Shown one piece after another: positions 7,056-13,569 of a stretch of DNA of 23,830 nucleotides. Source of the stretch: a virus; IMG/VR virus record IMGVR_UViG_3300032229_000625, positions 1 through 23,830 of that record, one strand, 5' to 3'. The first letter of the stretch is position 1; each line of letters starts with the position of its first letter. Below the pieces are notes generated by a model. It had not been told where the DNA came from and did no database searches. It was given only the letters and a program-made list of their open reading frames with translations. The position numbers and the translations under genes are program-made.

Positions 7056-7244
7056 TTATTCGGCTTCGTCGGCGCGGGTGATTTCGTCTTCTAGGGCTTC
7101 GGCAGCTTCGTCAAAGCCTTCGTCGTAGAGCCACTGCTGAATGGCGGTGAGCATGGCGGAAGCGGCCTCGTTGAACTCGTAACAGGCGTCGTCAACGGTT
7201 GAGTCGAAGGCGGCTTCAAGATCGCGCCAGAGGGGTGCAGACAT
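7056..7244 (-). CDS. Small acidic hypothetical protein (62 aa)
   Basis: Seen: starts MSAPLWRDLEAAFDSTVDDA and consists of Asp/Glu-rich amphipathic helices with one aromatic patch (AIQQWLYDEGFDEAAEAL). It lies between two terminators, with the 98-aa basic gene 98 bases downstream. No ribosome site is obvious, and an upstream terminator (7273-7302) would isolate it unless read-through or a local promoter exists. It may be an acidic partner of the basic protein (speculation). No family recognised. Confidence 0.55.
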   Translation of the reverse strand: MSAPLWRDLEAAFDSTVDDACYEFNEAASAMLTAIQQWLYDEGFDEAAEALEDEITRADEAE

Positions 7245-7272
7245 TGTGATGTTGCGGCGGCTTCAGGGTAGC

Positions 7273-7302
7273 GGCAAAAGAAAAGGCCCCCGAAGGGGCT
7301 GG
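7273..7302 (-). terminator. Intrinsic terminator after the 79-aa gene
   Basis: Minus strand: GCCCC, TTCG tetraloop, GGGGC, followed by CTTTTCTTTT. It begins about five bases after the stop of the 79-aa gene and is oriented with transcription, so it should end or attenuate messages coming from the terminase genes. Confidence 0.85.
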
Positions 7303-7306
7303 GTGA

Positions 7307-7546
7307 TCAATAGTTGGCAGCAAGGCCAGTTGCAAGGTGCTTGAAGAAATGGTGGAAATCACCATTCAAGAAATCAAGACGCTGCAAGGTGCTGATGATT
7401 TGTTCGCGTTCGCGGCCTTGGGTGCGGTGAATGGCTTCAATAACCACGTCGGTGGTGATGATGTGGCTATCGCCGGTGACGAGGCTGATGACCTCGTAAG
7501 TACGAATCTCGAAGTCTTTTTCAGCAAAGAAAGTGGCGAGGCTCAT
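7307..7546 (-). CDS. Hypothetical protein (79 aa) downstream of terminase
   Basis: Seen: starts MSLATFFAEKDFEIRTYEVI, continues 'TTDVVIEAIHRTQGREREQIISTLQRLDFLNGDFHHFFKHLATGLAA'. The second half is an amphipathic helix pair; 'TQGREREQI..TL..LDF.NGD..HF..HLA' looks conserved in style and I recall similar phage proteins, but no function is known to me. It has a candidate promoter of its own (7583-7612) and a terminator right after the stop, so it may be a single-gene transcription unit. Confidence 0.7.
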   Translation of the reverse strand: MSLATFFAEKDFEIRTYEVISLVTGDSHIITTDVVIEAIHRTQGREREQIISTLQRLDFLNGDFHHFFKHLATGLAANY

Positions 7547-7582
7547 GGTCTTGTGTGTGGTGGGGTCGCCCCCTGTCCCCTA

Positions 7583-7612
7583 ATTATGGGGTATACCTCA
7601 TTAGTTTGGCAA
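7583..7612 (-). promoter_or_regulatory. Candidate promoter with palindromic operator-like spacer
   Basis: On the minus strand TTGCCA (7612-7607) and CATAAT (7588-7583) are 18 bases apart, each one mismatch from sigma-70 consensus. The spacer contains the perfect palindrome GGTATACC (7590-7597), related to the GGGGTATACTCC seen at two plus-strand promoters. It precedes the 79-aa gene by 36 bases. Inference: a repressible promoter. Confidence 0.55.
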
Positions 7613-7639
7613 GCACCCCAGTGGTCAGTTCACAAATCG

Positions 7640-8980
7640 TCAATACAGTCTGATGCCAGTGCCACGGCCCGCGTTCGCCTGAAGCGGGTTGAACTCACGC
7701 CACACCACGTACCCCAAGGCGTCAACCATGTGATCGTGCCCAGCTTCCTTGTCTGGCTCGCCCTTCTCTGTCCAGCTCTGCAGCTCTAGGCATTCGATCA
7801 GCCGCGTGCAACCCTGCGCCACCGTCAGCCTGATTTCGCCTTTGCCGTTCTCCAACAGCGCCTGAACAGCAGACACCCGATCACGAACAGCAGGGTTAGA
7901 CCGCCCAGATTGATTGCTAAACCCGTAGGACTCCAATATTTGTATGTCAGTCCGCGAGGCGTTGGTGGAGCGATTGCCGCCTGAGGCGTCAGGGTAAACG
8001 TAAATACGGTGATCGGGATAACGGCGTTTAATTTCTTGCGCCAGTGCATCAGTGTCATGCGCTCCGCTCACTTCATCGACGATGGCCAGTCTGTTGCCAT
8101 TCCTAACACCAATCACAGCGGACATATTGGCAACGTTGAAGTCAACGCCCACACGCAATGGTTCGTTACTGAAGTCATTAACGGTCGCCACTACATGCTT
8201 TGCCCGATCAAACCTGTCGTACACCTGGCCGGTATTTAGGTTCACCCATTGGCCTTCCAAGTACGACTTGATTAACTGCGGCGGATAATTCGCCATCAGG
8301 CTGTCAACAAACCCGTCGGGCAGGTACGGGTTGTCCATGGTGCGAGCACGGATCAGGGCCGTGTCTTCCCCTGCGTTGCGGTCGAACGTATCGAATGCCC
8401 AGCCGTAACCCTCGGGGGTGGTGGCGGCGTAAAACTGCTGCACATTGCCAGCACGAAGACGGGCCAGAGCCATCCGTGTTGCCTGCTCCGCTACCCGCTT
8501 GTTTGCCGTGTCGGCCTCGTCAAAGCCTATGGCGCACAGGTTCTGACCACGAATCCGGTTCCACGTCTCCATCGTCCGCAGAAGGATGGTGTGGCTGCCC
8601 TCGGCAAAGTGCAGGGTGTATTCCGGCAGCGGGCTGACGCGGAAATTAAACGGGATCTCCCACTCTTCCAGCAGGTCATCCATGGTGCGCTGGAGGATGT
8701 CACGCAGCATCGGGGCGACAGGCTCAAACAGGGCGCTGACGTGGCCGATGTTCAGAGCTGCCATGTGAACGGCCTTGGCTACGAGGCCATGGGTCTTGCC
8801 AGCACCGAACCCGCAGACCAAAGCGAGCTTGCGGTGTTGGGTGTCATCACAAAAGGCCAGTTGATGCGGCAGCAGCGTTTGCCGAATGCGATCTAAGGCC
8901 TGTTGGGCTGTTGGTCCTGAGGCTTGGCTTGACGGTGGATCGAGGAGGAAACCACCGGGAGCGTTGGCGAGGAGGCTCAA
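7640..8980 (-). CDS. terL: Terminase large subunit (packaging ATPase-nuclease)
   Basis: Role: ATP-driven motor that cuts concatemeric DNA and pumps it through the portal. Seen: Walker A GFGAGKT (57-63), Walker B 'LCAIGFDEADT' with D154/E155, coupling motif 'AATTPEG' (185-191), and nuclease-domain acids in 'VGVDFNV' (D280), 'YPDASG' (D331) and 'GHDHMVDALGY' (D416, D420). At 446 aa it is of normal length. The start is TTG at 8980: a TGA lies two codons upstream in the same frame and no ATG precedes Walker A, so TTG is the first usable start; it overlaps the small subunit stop as TTGA. Family assignment is secure; the packaging mode (cos or pac) cannot be told. Confidence 0.95.
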   Translation of the reverse strand: MSLLANAPGGFLLDPPSSQASGPTAQQALDRIRQTLLPHQLAFCDDTQHRKLALVCGFGAGKTHGLVAKAVHMAALNIGHVSALFEPVAPMLRDILQRTMDDLLEEWEIPFNFRVSPLPEYTLHFAEGSHTILLRTMETWNRIRGQNLCAIGFDEADTANKRVAEQATRMALARLRAGNVQQFYAATTPEGYGWAFDTFDRNAGEDTALIRARTMDNPYLPDGFVDSLMANYPPQLIKSYLEGQWVNLNTGQVYDRFDRAKHVVATVNDFSNEPLRVGVDFNVANMSAVIGVRNGNRLAIVDEVSGAHDTDALAQEIKRRYPDHRIYVYPDASGGNRSTNASRTDIQILESYGFSNQSGRSNPAVRDRVSAVQALLENGKGEIRLTVAQGCTRLIECLELQSWTEKGEPDKEAGHDHMVDALGYVVWREFNPLQANAGRGTGIRLY

Positions 8981-9294
8981 GTATCAAGGCCGATGAGTTT
9001 GGCTTGAAGCTGAACGGCGTTGAGGGCGACTTGGGTTTGACCGCGCTTGTAAGCGGACTGTTCGTAGGTACGAAGGCGGCCTAGAGCTTCGGCAATCCAT
9101 GCCGGACGGGTCATGGCGGCGTCTTCTTCTAGGCGGATACGAGCACGTTGGATGTATTCATCGGCCTGCCGCGCAGAGCATTTCCACTGATTGGCTGCAA
9201 ATTGAACGATCTGACCACGCGATTGTCCTTCGGTCAAAAGACCGTAAATAGTGTCAACACGGAAGTTGACTTCGGCAGCAGTTGAGCGTGCCAA
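8977..9294 (-). CDS. terS: Terminase small subunit (DNA recognition)
   Basis: Role: recognises the packaging site and stimulates the large subunit. Seen: from a TTG at 9294 the protein reads MARSTAAEVNFRVDTIYGLL, then 'GQIVQFAANQWKCSARQADEYIQRA', a helix-turn-helix-like segment, and a helical C-terminus. The 'ARSTAAEV..RV' start and 'S.RQ.DEYI.RA' are patterns I recall from phage small terminases. An ATG at 9372 would add 26 hydrophobic residues unlike the family, so TTG is preferred (105 aa). The gene overlaps terL by four bases. Confidence 0.8.
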   Translation of the reverse strand: MARSTAAEVNFRVDTIYGLLTEGQSRGQIVQFAANQWKCSARQADEYIQRARIRLEEDAAMTRPAWIAEALGRLRTYEQSAYKRGQTQVALNAVQLQAKLIGLDT

Positions 9295-9424
9295 GTTTGC
9301 GGGAAAAAGTGATAGGAACAGGATAAACCCAAAAGGTAAAGAATGGAGCGGGTATGTCTCAGATTGGGACACTTGGGACGGTTTTGGTGGATGTGAAGAC
9401 TTTCTGGAGTGTGGAGCAGGGCAC

Positions 9425-9452
9425 TTGCCAGCCGATTTTTTCTGGCTAATCT
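9425..9452 (+). promoter_or_regulatory. Weak candidate promoter for the rightward replication block
   Basis: TTGCCA and TAATCT are 16 bases apart, with short inverted arms GCCAG (9427-9431) and CTGGC (9442-9446) overlapping both elements. This is the divergent region between terS and the first plus-strand gene, where a rightward promoter is expected. The -10 match is poor (3 of 6). Confidence 0.3.
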
Positions 9453-9509
9453 TTTCCCGTTGTCCCCCGGAAATTCCCGGACACTACCGAGCTCACCCGA
9501 ATTTCACCG

Positions 9510-10109
9510 ATGCGCCTCGAACTCCAAATTCCCGATGATTTGGCTGAAGACCTCAAGCGTTACAAGCCAAAAACCCTATCCCTACCTATGTTCTGCGCCT
9601 ATTTGCTGGAGCTAGGGGTTGACAGGGACGTTACGCTGGCGGAGCGACCGAAGGGAAGCGAAGCCTCTATTTCTTCTAATAATATTATTGATACTTCTTC
9701 TTCTATTAAAAATATTCCTTTTAATAATATTAATAGTACGGTCGGAAAATCAAAATCCGAAAAGCCGAAAAAGGCCAAGCGACCGGCCTACAGCGACGAG
9801 TTCAACACCTTTTGGAAGCTGTATCAGTCAGCCCCTGATCGTGTCTCATCTCAGACGAAACCCAAGGCCTACGACGAGTGGAGGGGCATTGTGGCGCTGG
9901 AAGGACCGGAGACCCTCCTAAAAGCCGCTACAAGGGCGATTGAGGAGCAGAAGCGGAAGATGACAGCCGGCGAGTTCGTGGGCAGCCTTCCTGACCTGTT
10001 TCGCTGGCTCCGCGACGGCAAGTACGAGGTCTATCTGGAGGAGCACAAGCGCCAGAGCGGTGGGAAGTACTGGGACGAGGACAACCGCTGCTGGGTCTAC
10101 GACGACTGA
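9510..10109 (+). CDS. Putative replication initiator / helicase-loader-like protein (199 aa)
   Basis: Seen: three parts. Residues 1-40 (MRLELQIPDDLAEDLKRYKP and onward) resemble a small DNA-binding domain. Residues 50-85 are a low-complexity Ser/Asn/Ile linker encoded by very AT-rich DNA. Residues 90-175 contain 'DEFNTFWKLYQSAP', 'KAYDEWRGIV', and 'EFVGSLPDLFRWLRDGKY'. Known: 'F..FW..YP.......K..A...W' followed by 'P.T.L..G.W' occurs at the C-terminus of many phage replication proteins of the lambda O / DnaT-like type. First gene of the plus-strand block, which fits. The assignment is from pattern only; it could also be a transcription regulator. The AT-rich linker DNA may double as an origin. 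Confidence 0.6.
   Translation: MRLELQIPDDLAEDLKRYKPKTLSLPMFCAYLLELGVDRDVTLAERPKGSEASISSNNIIDTSSSIKNIPFNNINSTVGKSKSEKPKKAKRPAYSDEFNTFWKLYQSAPDRVSSQTKPKAYDEWRGIVALEGPETLLKAATRAIEEQKRKMTAGEFVGSLPDLFRWLRDGKYEVYLEEHKRQSGGKYWDEDNRCWVYDD
9669..9745. repeat. AT-rich island with repeated AATAATATTA, candidate replication origin
   Basis: About 75 bases inside the initiator-like gene are far richer in A and T than any other stretch seen. AATAATATTA occurs at 9678-9687 and again at 9723-9732; the first copy extends to the 12-base palindrome AATAATATTATT. Known: lambda-type origins lie inside the O gene in an AT-rich segment. Assignment here is inference. Confidence 0.5.
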
Positions 10110-10142
10110 TCACGCCTCACCGTCCACCACCATCAACCAACC

Positions 10143-10430
10143 ATGAAGCTGTACGCACCCGAGAGCAAAGGCAAATACGTCTGGCAGACCGCCGACGCCA
10201 AGACCCGCGCCGTGTCCTATTCCGTGACCACAAGCCGCACGGCCCCGCCTGATGCCTGCTACGGCCATCCCATGGGCAAGTACGACGACACCGGCCTGTA
10301 CCTGACCTTTTGCCCGAACGTCGGCGCTGACGATCCGAAGAGCCCACAGGCGGCTCGCTACGTGCTGCACCCCATGGCCGCTGCCGAACGTGACCGCGCT
10401 GACCGTGATCGGCTTTGGAGGGAAATCTGA
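10143..10430 (+). CDS. Hypothetical protein (95 aa)
   Basis: Seen: starts MKLYAPESKGKYVWQTADAK; contains 'SYSVTTSRTAPPDACYGHPM' and 'DDTGLYLTFCPNVGAD', ends in a charged helix 'AAAERDRADRDRLWREI'. The first two thirds look beta-rich, the end is a coil or helix. Two cysteines only; no known motif. It starts 34 bases after the initiator-like gene and is followed by a perfectly tiled 34-codon frame. GGAGG within its last codons could serve that next start. Function unknown. Confidence 0.65.
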   Translation: MKLYAPESKGKYVWQTADAKTRAVSYSVTTSRTAPPDACYGHPMGKYDDTGLYLTFCPNVGADDPKSPQAARYVLHPMAAAERDRADRDRLWREI

Positions 10431-10534
10431 TGTGCCAGAAATCAAAGCGTCTCTGTAGCGTCGCAACGGCGCAGACGATCTGTACGGTGATGAGCACGCA
10501 GAGATTTCTGCGGTCAACGAACCCACTGCCATGA
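10430..10534 (+). CDS. Very small Cys-containing protein or coupling leader (34 aa)
   Basis: Seen: ATG at 10430 overlaps the previous stop (TGATG), has GGAGG ten bases before it, and its TGA overlaps the next gene's ATG (ATGA). The peptide begins MCQKSKRLCSVATAQTICTV and is basic with Cys at 2, 9 and 18. Either a genuine micro-protein or a coupling frame that delivers ribosomes to the 197-aa gene. The tiling and ribosome site support translation; the GGAGG is also part of the upstream coding sequence, so chance remains possible. Confidence 0.5.
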   Translation: MCQKSKRLCSVATAQTICTVMSTQRFLRSTNPLP

Positions 10535-11124
10535 CAATCACTCTTCCCCGCCGGGAAAAACCCGCCGCCAAGGTGGGCCCACGTCTTGAAATCTCCCCTC
10601 TGGAGTTGAAGGACTGGCTCAAATTGGAACACGGCCTGAGCAAACTGCTCACCGAAGCTGAATCTTGGGAGCCTTTCGCTTGGAAGGGCAATGACCTTTC
10701 CGCTCCGCTTCGCGCCCTATACGTTGCTGAATCCCGTGGCCTGCTCTCACGCCGCGCCGACCGCTCCGTAGAGGTTGCCATTGCCGACATTGCGGCGGAC
10801 ATCAACGGTTATCTGATGTCTTTTGGCAAAACCCCAGTCACCGAAAACACGGTGCTAAACAACCTGCGTCTTGCTTCGCAGTATGTCACTGCAGCCGTTG
10901 GCGTTTCGATCATTCCCGACCGTGGATCAATGAGCGTTCGCCTTGTTGATCAGTACGAAACCATCGCAAATATTGAGCGTTACTTCGCGCAGATGAAGCC
11001 GAAACTCAAGAACCTGAGCCGTCAACTCGATCACGCTGTTTCCTGCGGTTACGACGTGAGCCGTGTGATTTCTGCTTCGGAAGAAACTACCGGCCTCAGG
11101 TTGACGTTGGCTTCTGCTGCCTGA
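10531..11124 (+). CDS. Hypothetical protein (197 aa), possible winged-helix content
   Basis: Seen: starts MTITLPRREKPAAKVGPRLE; helical stretches 'LELKDWLKLEHGLSKLLTEA' and 'SAPLRALYVAESRGLLSRRA'; then 'TENTVLNNLRLASQYVTAAVGVSIIPDRGSMSVRL', a helix followed by a beta hairpin that would fit a winged-helix fold; and a C-terminal helix 'ANIERYFAQMKPKLKNLSRQL'. I recognise no named family. Its position in the early/replication block suggests DNA metabolism or control (inference). The start is coupled to the preceding 34-aa frame. Possibly followed by a weak hairpin at 11131-11157. Confidence 0.75.
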   Translation: MTITLPRREKPAAKVGPRLEISPLELKDWLKLEHGLSKLLTEAESWEPFAWKGNDLSAPLRALYVAESRGLLSRRADRSVEVAIADIAADINGYLMSFGKTPVTENTVLNNLRLASQYVTAAVGVSIIPDRGSMSVRLVDQYETIANIERYFAQMKPKLKNLSRQLDHAVSCGYDVSRVISASEETTGLRLTLASAA

Positions 11125-11130
11125 TCTGTC

Positions 11131-11157
11131 CCGGCCCTCTTCACCGGGGGCCATTTC
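11131..11157 (+). terminator. Weak candidate terminator/attenuator hairpin
   Basis: GGCCC (11133-11137) can pair with GGGCC (11148-11152), followed by ATTTCTC. The stem is short and the T-run poor. It sits in the 44-base gap before the 335-aa gene, so at best a partial terminator. Confidence 0.3.
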
Positions 11158-11168
11158 TCGTTCCCACC

Positions 11169-12176
11169 ATGACAACCGCAATTATTCCCGAGGTGCTAGA
11201 CACCTCAACCCAAATTCTTGAAGCCTCACCAATGACCGACTCGGAAGAGAAGGAATTGGTAATTGTCAAAACTGCAATCCAAATTGCCTACGCCGACAAA
11301 CTTGAGCGTGACCTGGCGATTGGCGCCGGCCTCCTACAAATCTTTCGTCGCAAGCTTTATCGCGGTAAAGAGGGCGGGCGCAGTTGGAAACAATGGCTGG
11401 CAGAAGAATCCGCCGAATTGACTGGAGGCAGAGGGCCGCTTAACGAGGACACATCCCAGCGGCTACGGGCTTTCTACCAGTTCCGTTGCGAAGTGTTACA
11501 GCCCTCCGCCACGTGGCGGGCGGACTCCCCACTGCCTGTCAGCCCCGCGCAGGTTCGTCCATTGATTGGCCAACTGGACACCCACCCAGAGGCCGCCATT
11601 GAAATGTGGAAGGCAGCCGTGGCCGATGCCAAAGGCAAGGTGCCAACCTTTGATCAGGTCAATCGCGCTGCTCTGGCATACAAAGCCAACGAACAAAATC
11701 AGGCGCGTCGCTTAACAGAGGCGCAGCGAATCTCGCAACGCAAGGCCGTATTGGCGTCCGTGGAATCACGGGCAACAGAAGAGCGCGGGGAGCCTGCGGA
11801 ACCGTTCACTTTTTCGCTGCCACGGCCTACAACCACCGCCCCACAAATTCCGGCCTGGGAGTTAGAGAAAGACGACAGCAGCATTGATGCAGTGTCTGAG
11901 TGCAAGCGAATTACGCACGCGCTAAACGATGCCTTCAAGGCCATTGCAACGCTGCGCGGGATTCTCTATAGCCAAATCAATCGCCATGGCGACGAATATC
12001 TGCAGTTTCTTCGTCAGGTTGACGCTGGTGTTTACAGCCTCAGCAATATTGATGATCAGATCGAGCAAATAGGCGACGACGTTGACTTTGTGCTGGGTTT
12101 GTTGAAAACAAGCATCGGCCCAGGCGAGCTTGCTAAGGCAACAGTTGACGTTGGTTCGTTCCCTGTCCGTGCATAA
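11169..12176 (+). CDS. Hypothetical protein (335 aa), DUF3102/ParB-like style N-terminal half
   Basis: Seen: residues 35-110 contain 'AYADKLERDLAIGAGLLQIF', 'LYRGKEGGRSWKQWLAEE' and 'TSQRLRAFYQFR', a helical arrangement reminiscent of small DNA-binding proteins in which a helix-rich block follows 'G..L.....L..G.W..WL' (DUF3102-like). Residues 120-175 have 'LPVSPAQVRPLIGQL' and 'VPTFDQVNRAALAYK'. The middle is Pro/Thr-rich and the last 90 residues are helical. Function unknown; DNA binding is a guess. It is the longest unknown gene in the plus block and ends at a hairpin. An alternative start at the Met of 'MTDSEEKE' (11232) is possible. Confidence 0.75.
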   Translation: MTTAIIPEVLDTSTQILEASPMTDSEEKELVIVKTAIQIAYADKLERDLAIGAGLLQIFRRKLYRGKEGGRSWKQWLAEESAELTGGRGPLNEDTSQRLRAFYQFRCEVLQPSATWRADSPLPVSPAQVRPLIGQLDTHPEAAIEMWKAAVADAKGKVPTFDQVNRAALAYKANEQNQARRLTEAQRISQRKAVLASVESRATEERGEPAEPFTFSLPRPTTTAPQIPAWELEKDDSSIDAVSECKRITHALNDAFKAIATLRGILYSQINRHGDEYLQFLRQVDAGVYSLSNIDDQIEQIGDDVDFVLGLLKTSIGPGELAKATVDVGSFPVRA

Positions 12177-12198
12177 AAAGGGGGCGAATTTCGCCCCT
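12175..12198 (-). terminator. Hairpin with T-tract on the minus strand (inverted to surrounding genes)
   Basis: GGGGCGAA (12181-12188) and TTCGCCCC (12190-12197) are perfect 8-base arms with one base between. On the minus strand the stem is followed by TTTTT, so it would terminate minus-strand transcription; on the plus strand no T-run follows. It overlaps the stop codon of the 335-aa gene. Confidence 0.6.
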
Positions 12199-12250
12199 CG
12201 TCAGAGTTCCCACTGCTGACACCATTATTCTGCCCCACCGCTGATGTTCC

Positions 12251-12730
12251 GTGAACAACTCCACCAAAATTCGCCTACGCAACGCGATTGTTGATGCTCT
12301 AAGTGAGGGCGACGATCTAGCTGCCCACGAAATACTGGGCTTCATTGTCTGCCAACCCTGCAAAGAGGAAAAGGTAGCAACCGTGCATCAACTGGCTTTG
12401 CCTGCAGGGAGAGTTATTGTTGATGGTCCCGCCCGTGATTATCACTACTGGGTGAGGTTTATACGCGAGAACTTTATTCCGTTTATGCAAGCCAATGGCC
12501 GCACACAATTCACCAGCTATGAGTTACTTAATTGGCTTGATAACTTTGGCGGTCTAAAGCTAACCGCTGGTGATACACAGCAACACAGCAGCGGGCGAGA
12601 GGTATGGCGCAGCCAAGTTTATAGCGCGTTGTCAAATCTTAAAACGATGGGCGTTTTAGATGCTCCACCGTTTGCCAAGGACTATACGATCAAAGCAATC
12701 AAAGGGGCCTCATATGAAACCAGCGTTTGA
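12251..12730 (+). CDS. Hypothetical protein (159 aa) with winged-helix-like C-terminus
   Basis: Seen: GTG start at 12251 (an ATG at 12244 is in another frame). The N-terminus MNNSTKIRLRNAIVDALSEG is helical; the middle 'HYWVRFIRENFIPFMQANGR' and 'FTSYELLNWLDN' are aromatic helices; and 'REVWRSQVYSALSNLKTMGVLDA' resembles a recognition helix plus wing. DNA binding or transcription control is plausible (inference). It overlaps the next gene by 17 bases. No family recognised. Confidence 0.65.
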   Translation: MNNSTKIRLRNAIVDALSEGDDLAAHEILGFIVCQPCKEEKVATVHQLALPAGRVIVDGPARDYHYWVRFIRENFIPFMQANGRTQFTSYELLNWLDNFGGLKLTAGDTQQHSSGREVWRSQVYSALSNLKTMGVLDAPPFAKDYTIKAIKGASYETSV

Positions 12731-13154
12731 GCTGGCGGAGGTTCGGCGTCTGCTCCGTCGTGGGGTGGACGCTGGCCACTGGACCCTGTTTGATTTGGAC
12801 GTGCCATCACAGGGCTGGCTGATCACAATGGAGGATGCTAAACGCATTCCTGGCTTCATACCGTCCACGTACCGCAACCTTCTCAGAGATGAGCCCACAC
12901 CAACAGAGCGCGTCGAAATCGTCAGCCCCCGAGACTTCGCGGTGGTTGAAGCCCCTGCCAATCCTGTTCAACGAGGAGGCGCACCGCTACTACCACGAAC
13001 CAACTGGGAAGTGGCTGAACCACTCCGTGACGCAGGTTTGCAAGGGGACGAAGGATCGCTGGGCGATGAAGCGGATTATGGAGACCAAGCACATTTGGGA
13101 ACCTCGGGGGAAGGCGGTACACAAGGCGTTGGAGGATTTCCTGACGACTGGTGA
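12714..13154 (+). CDS. Hypothetical protein (up to 146 aa), C-terminal part overlaps nuclease gene
   Basis: Seen: ATG at 12714 with AAAGGGGCC before it. The first 75 residues (MKPAFELAEVRRLLRRGVDA, then 'WTLFDLDVPSQGW' and 'IPGFIPSTYRNLLRDEP') look like a real helical protein. After about residue 90 the sequence becomes Gly/Asp/Gln-rich and coincides with the nuclease gene in another frame, so the true gene may once have stopped earlier. Small proteins with 'LLRRG.D.G.WTL.DLD.PS' patterns occur beside phage recombination genes in my recollection; no function known. Confidence 0.6.
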   Translation: MKPAFELAEVRRLLRRGVDAGHWTLFDLDVPSQGWLITMEDAKRIPGFIPSTYRNLLRDEPTPTERVEIVSPRDFAVVEAPANPVQRGGAPLLPRTNWEVAEPLRDAGLQGDEGSLGDEADYGDQAHLGTSGEGGTQGVGGFPDDW

Positions 13155-13569
13155 CGCTGGTGAATATCCGGCGGAATACGGCGAATGGGTGGAGCCACTG
13201 CTAGGGCATTCGGTCTGGAATAGCTACGAGGCCATCGCGTGTGAATATCGGCTATGTGACGTAGAGCGCAGCATTGCGGGGAGCTTTGACTGCCTGCTGC
13301 GGCGCAAGGATGACCACGCCCAGATGGTGTTGATTGACCTCAAGACCCAAGGCAAGGCCGATGCCAGCCCGTATGACGTGAGTCCGCAGTTGGGCGGTTA
13401 CCTAGGGATGTTGAGCCTGCACTGGCCGGAGCTGTACGTGCAGAAGGCTGGGGTGCTGTGGTCTAGGCCCGGAGCGACGACGCTGCAAAAAGTGGACGTG
13501 GATGAGGCGGTGATTGAGTGGCAGGGCGCTAGGGATGCGTTCCTGATGCTGAATAAACCGGAGTTCTAA
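12889..13569 (+). CDS. PD-(D/E)XK exonuclease, RecB/Cas4-like (about 226 aa)
   Basis: Role: DNA end processing that feeds single strands to a phage annealing protein. Seen, numbering from the ATG at 12889: 'RGKAVHKALE' (RGxxxH, H78), E119 in 'IACEYRL', 'AGSFDCL' (D134), 'VLIDLKTQ' (D150, K152), and 'PQLGGYLGM' (Q167, Y171). This is the full motif set of RecB/AddB/Cas4-type nucleases; no four-cysteine iron-sulphur cluster is seen. Start uncertain: 12889, a TTG at 12946, or an ATG at 12835 are all open; the first folded segment begins 'WLKPLPILFNEEAHRYY'. Pairs functionally with the Sak3-type protein downstream. Confidence 0.85.
   Translation: MSPHQQSASKSSAPETSRWLKPLPILFNEEAHRYYHEPTGKWLNHSVTQVCKGTKDRWAMKRIMETKHIWEPRGKAVHKALEDFLTTGDAGEYPAEYGEWVEPLLGHSVWNSYEAIACEYRLCDVERSIAGSFDCLLRRKDDHAQMVLIDLKTQGKADASPYDVSPQLGGYLGMLSLHWPELYVQKAGVLWSRPGATTLQKVDVDEAVIEWQGARDAFLMLNKPEF

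Noticed and set aside
10110-10805. Minus-strand open frame (231 codons) opposite the early genes
   Set aside because: Overlaps three plus-strand frames that tile neatly; Arg/Ser/Gly-rich shadow composition.
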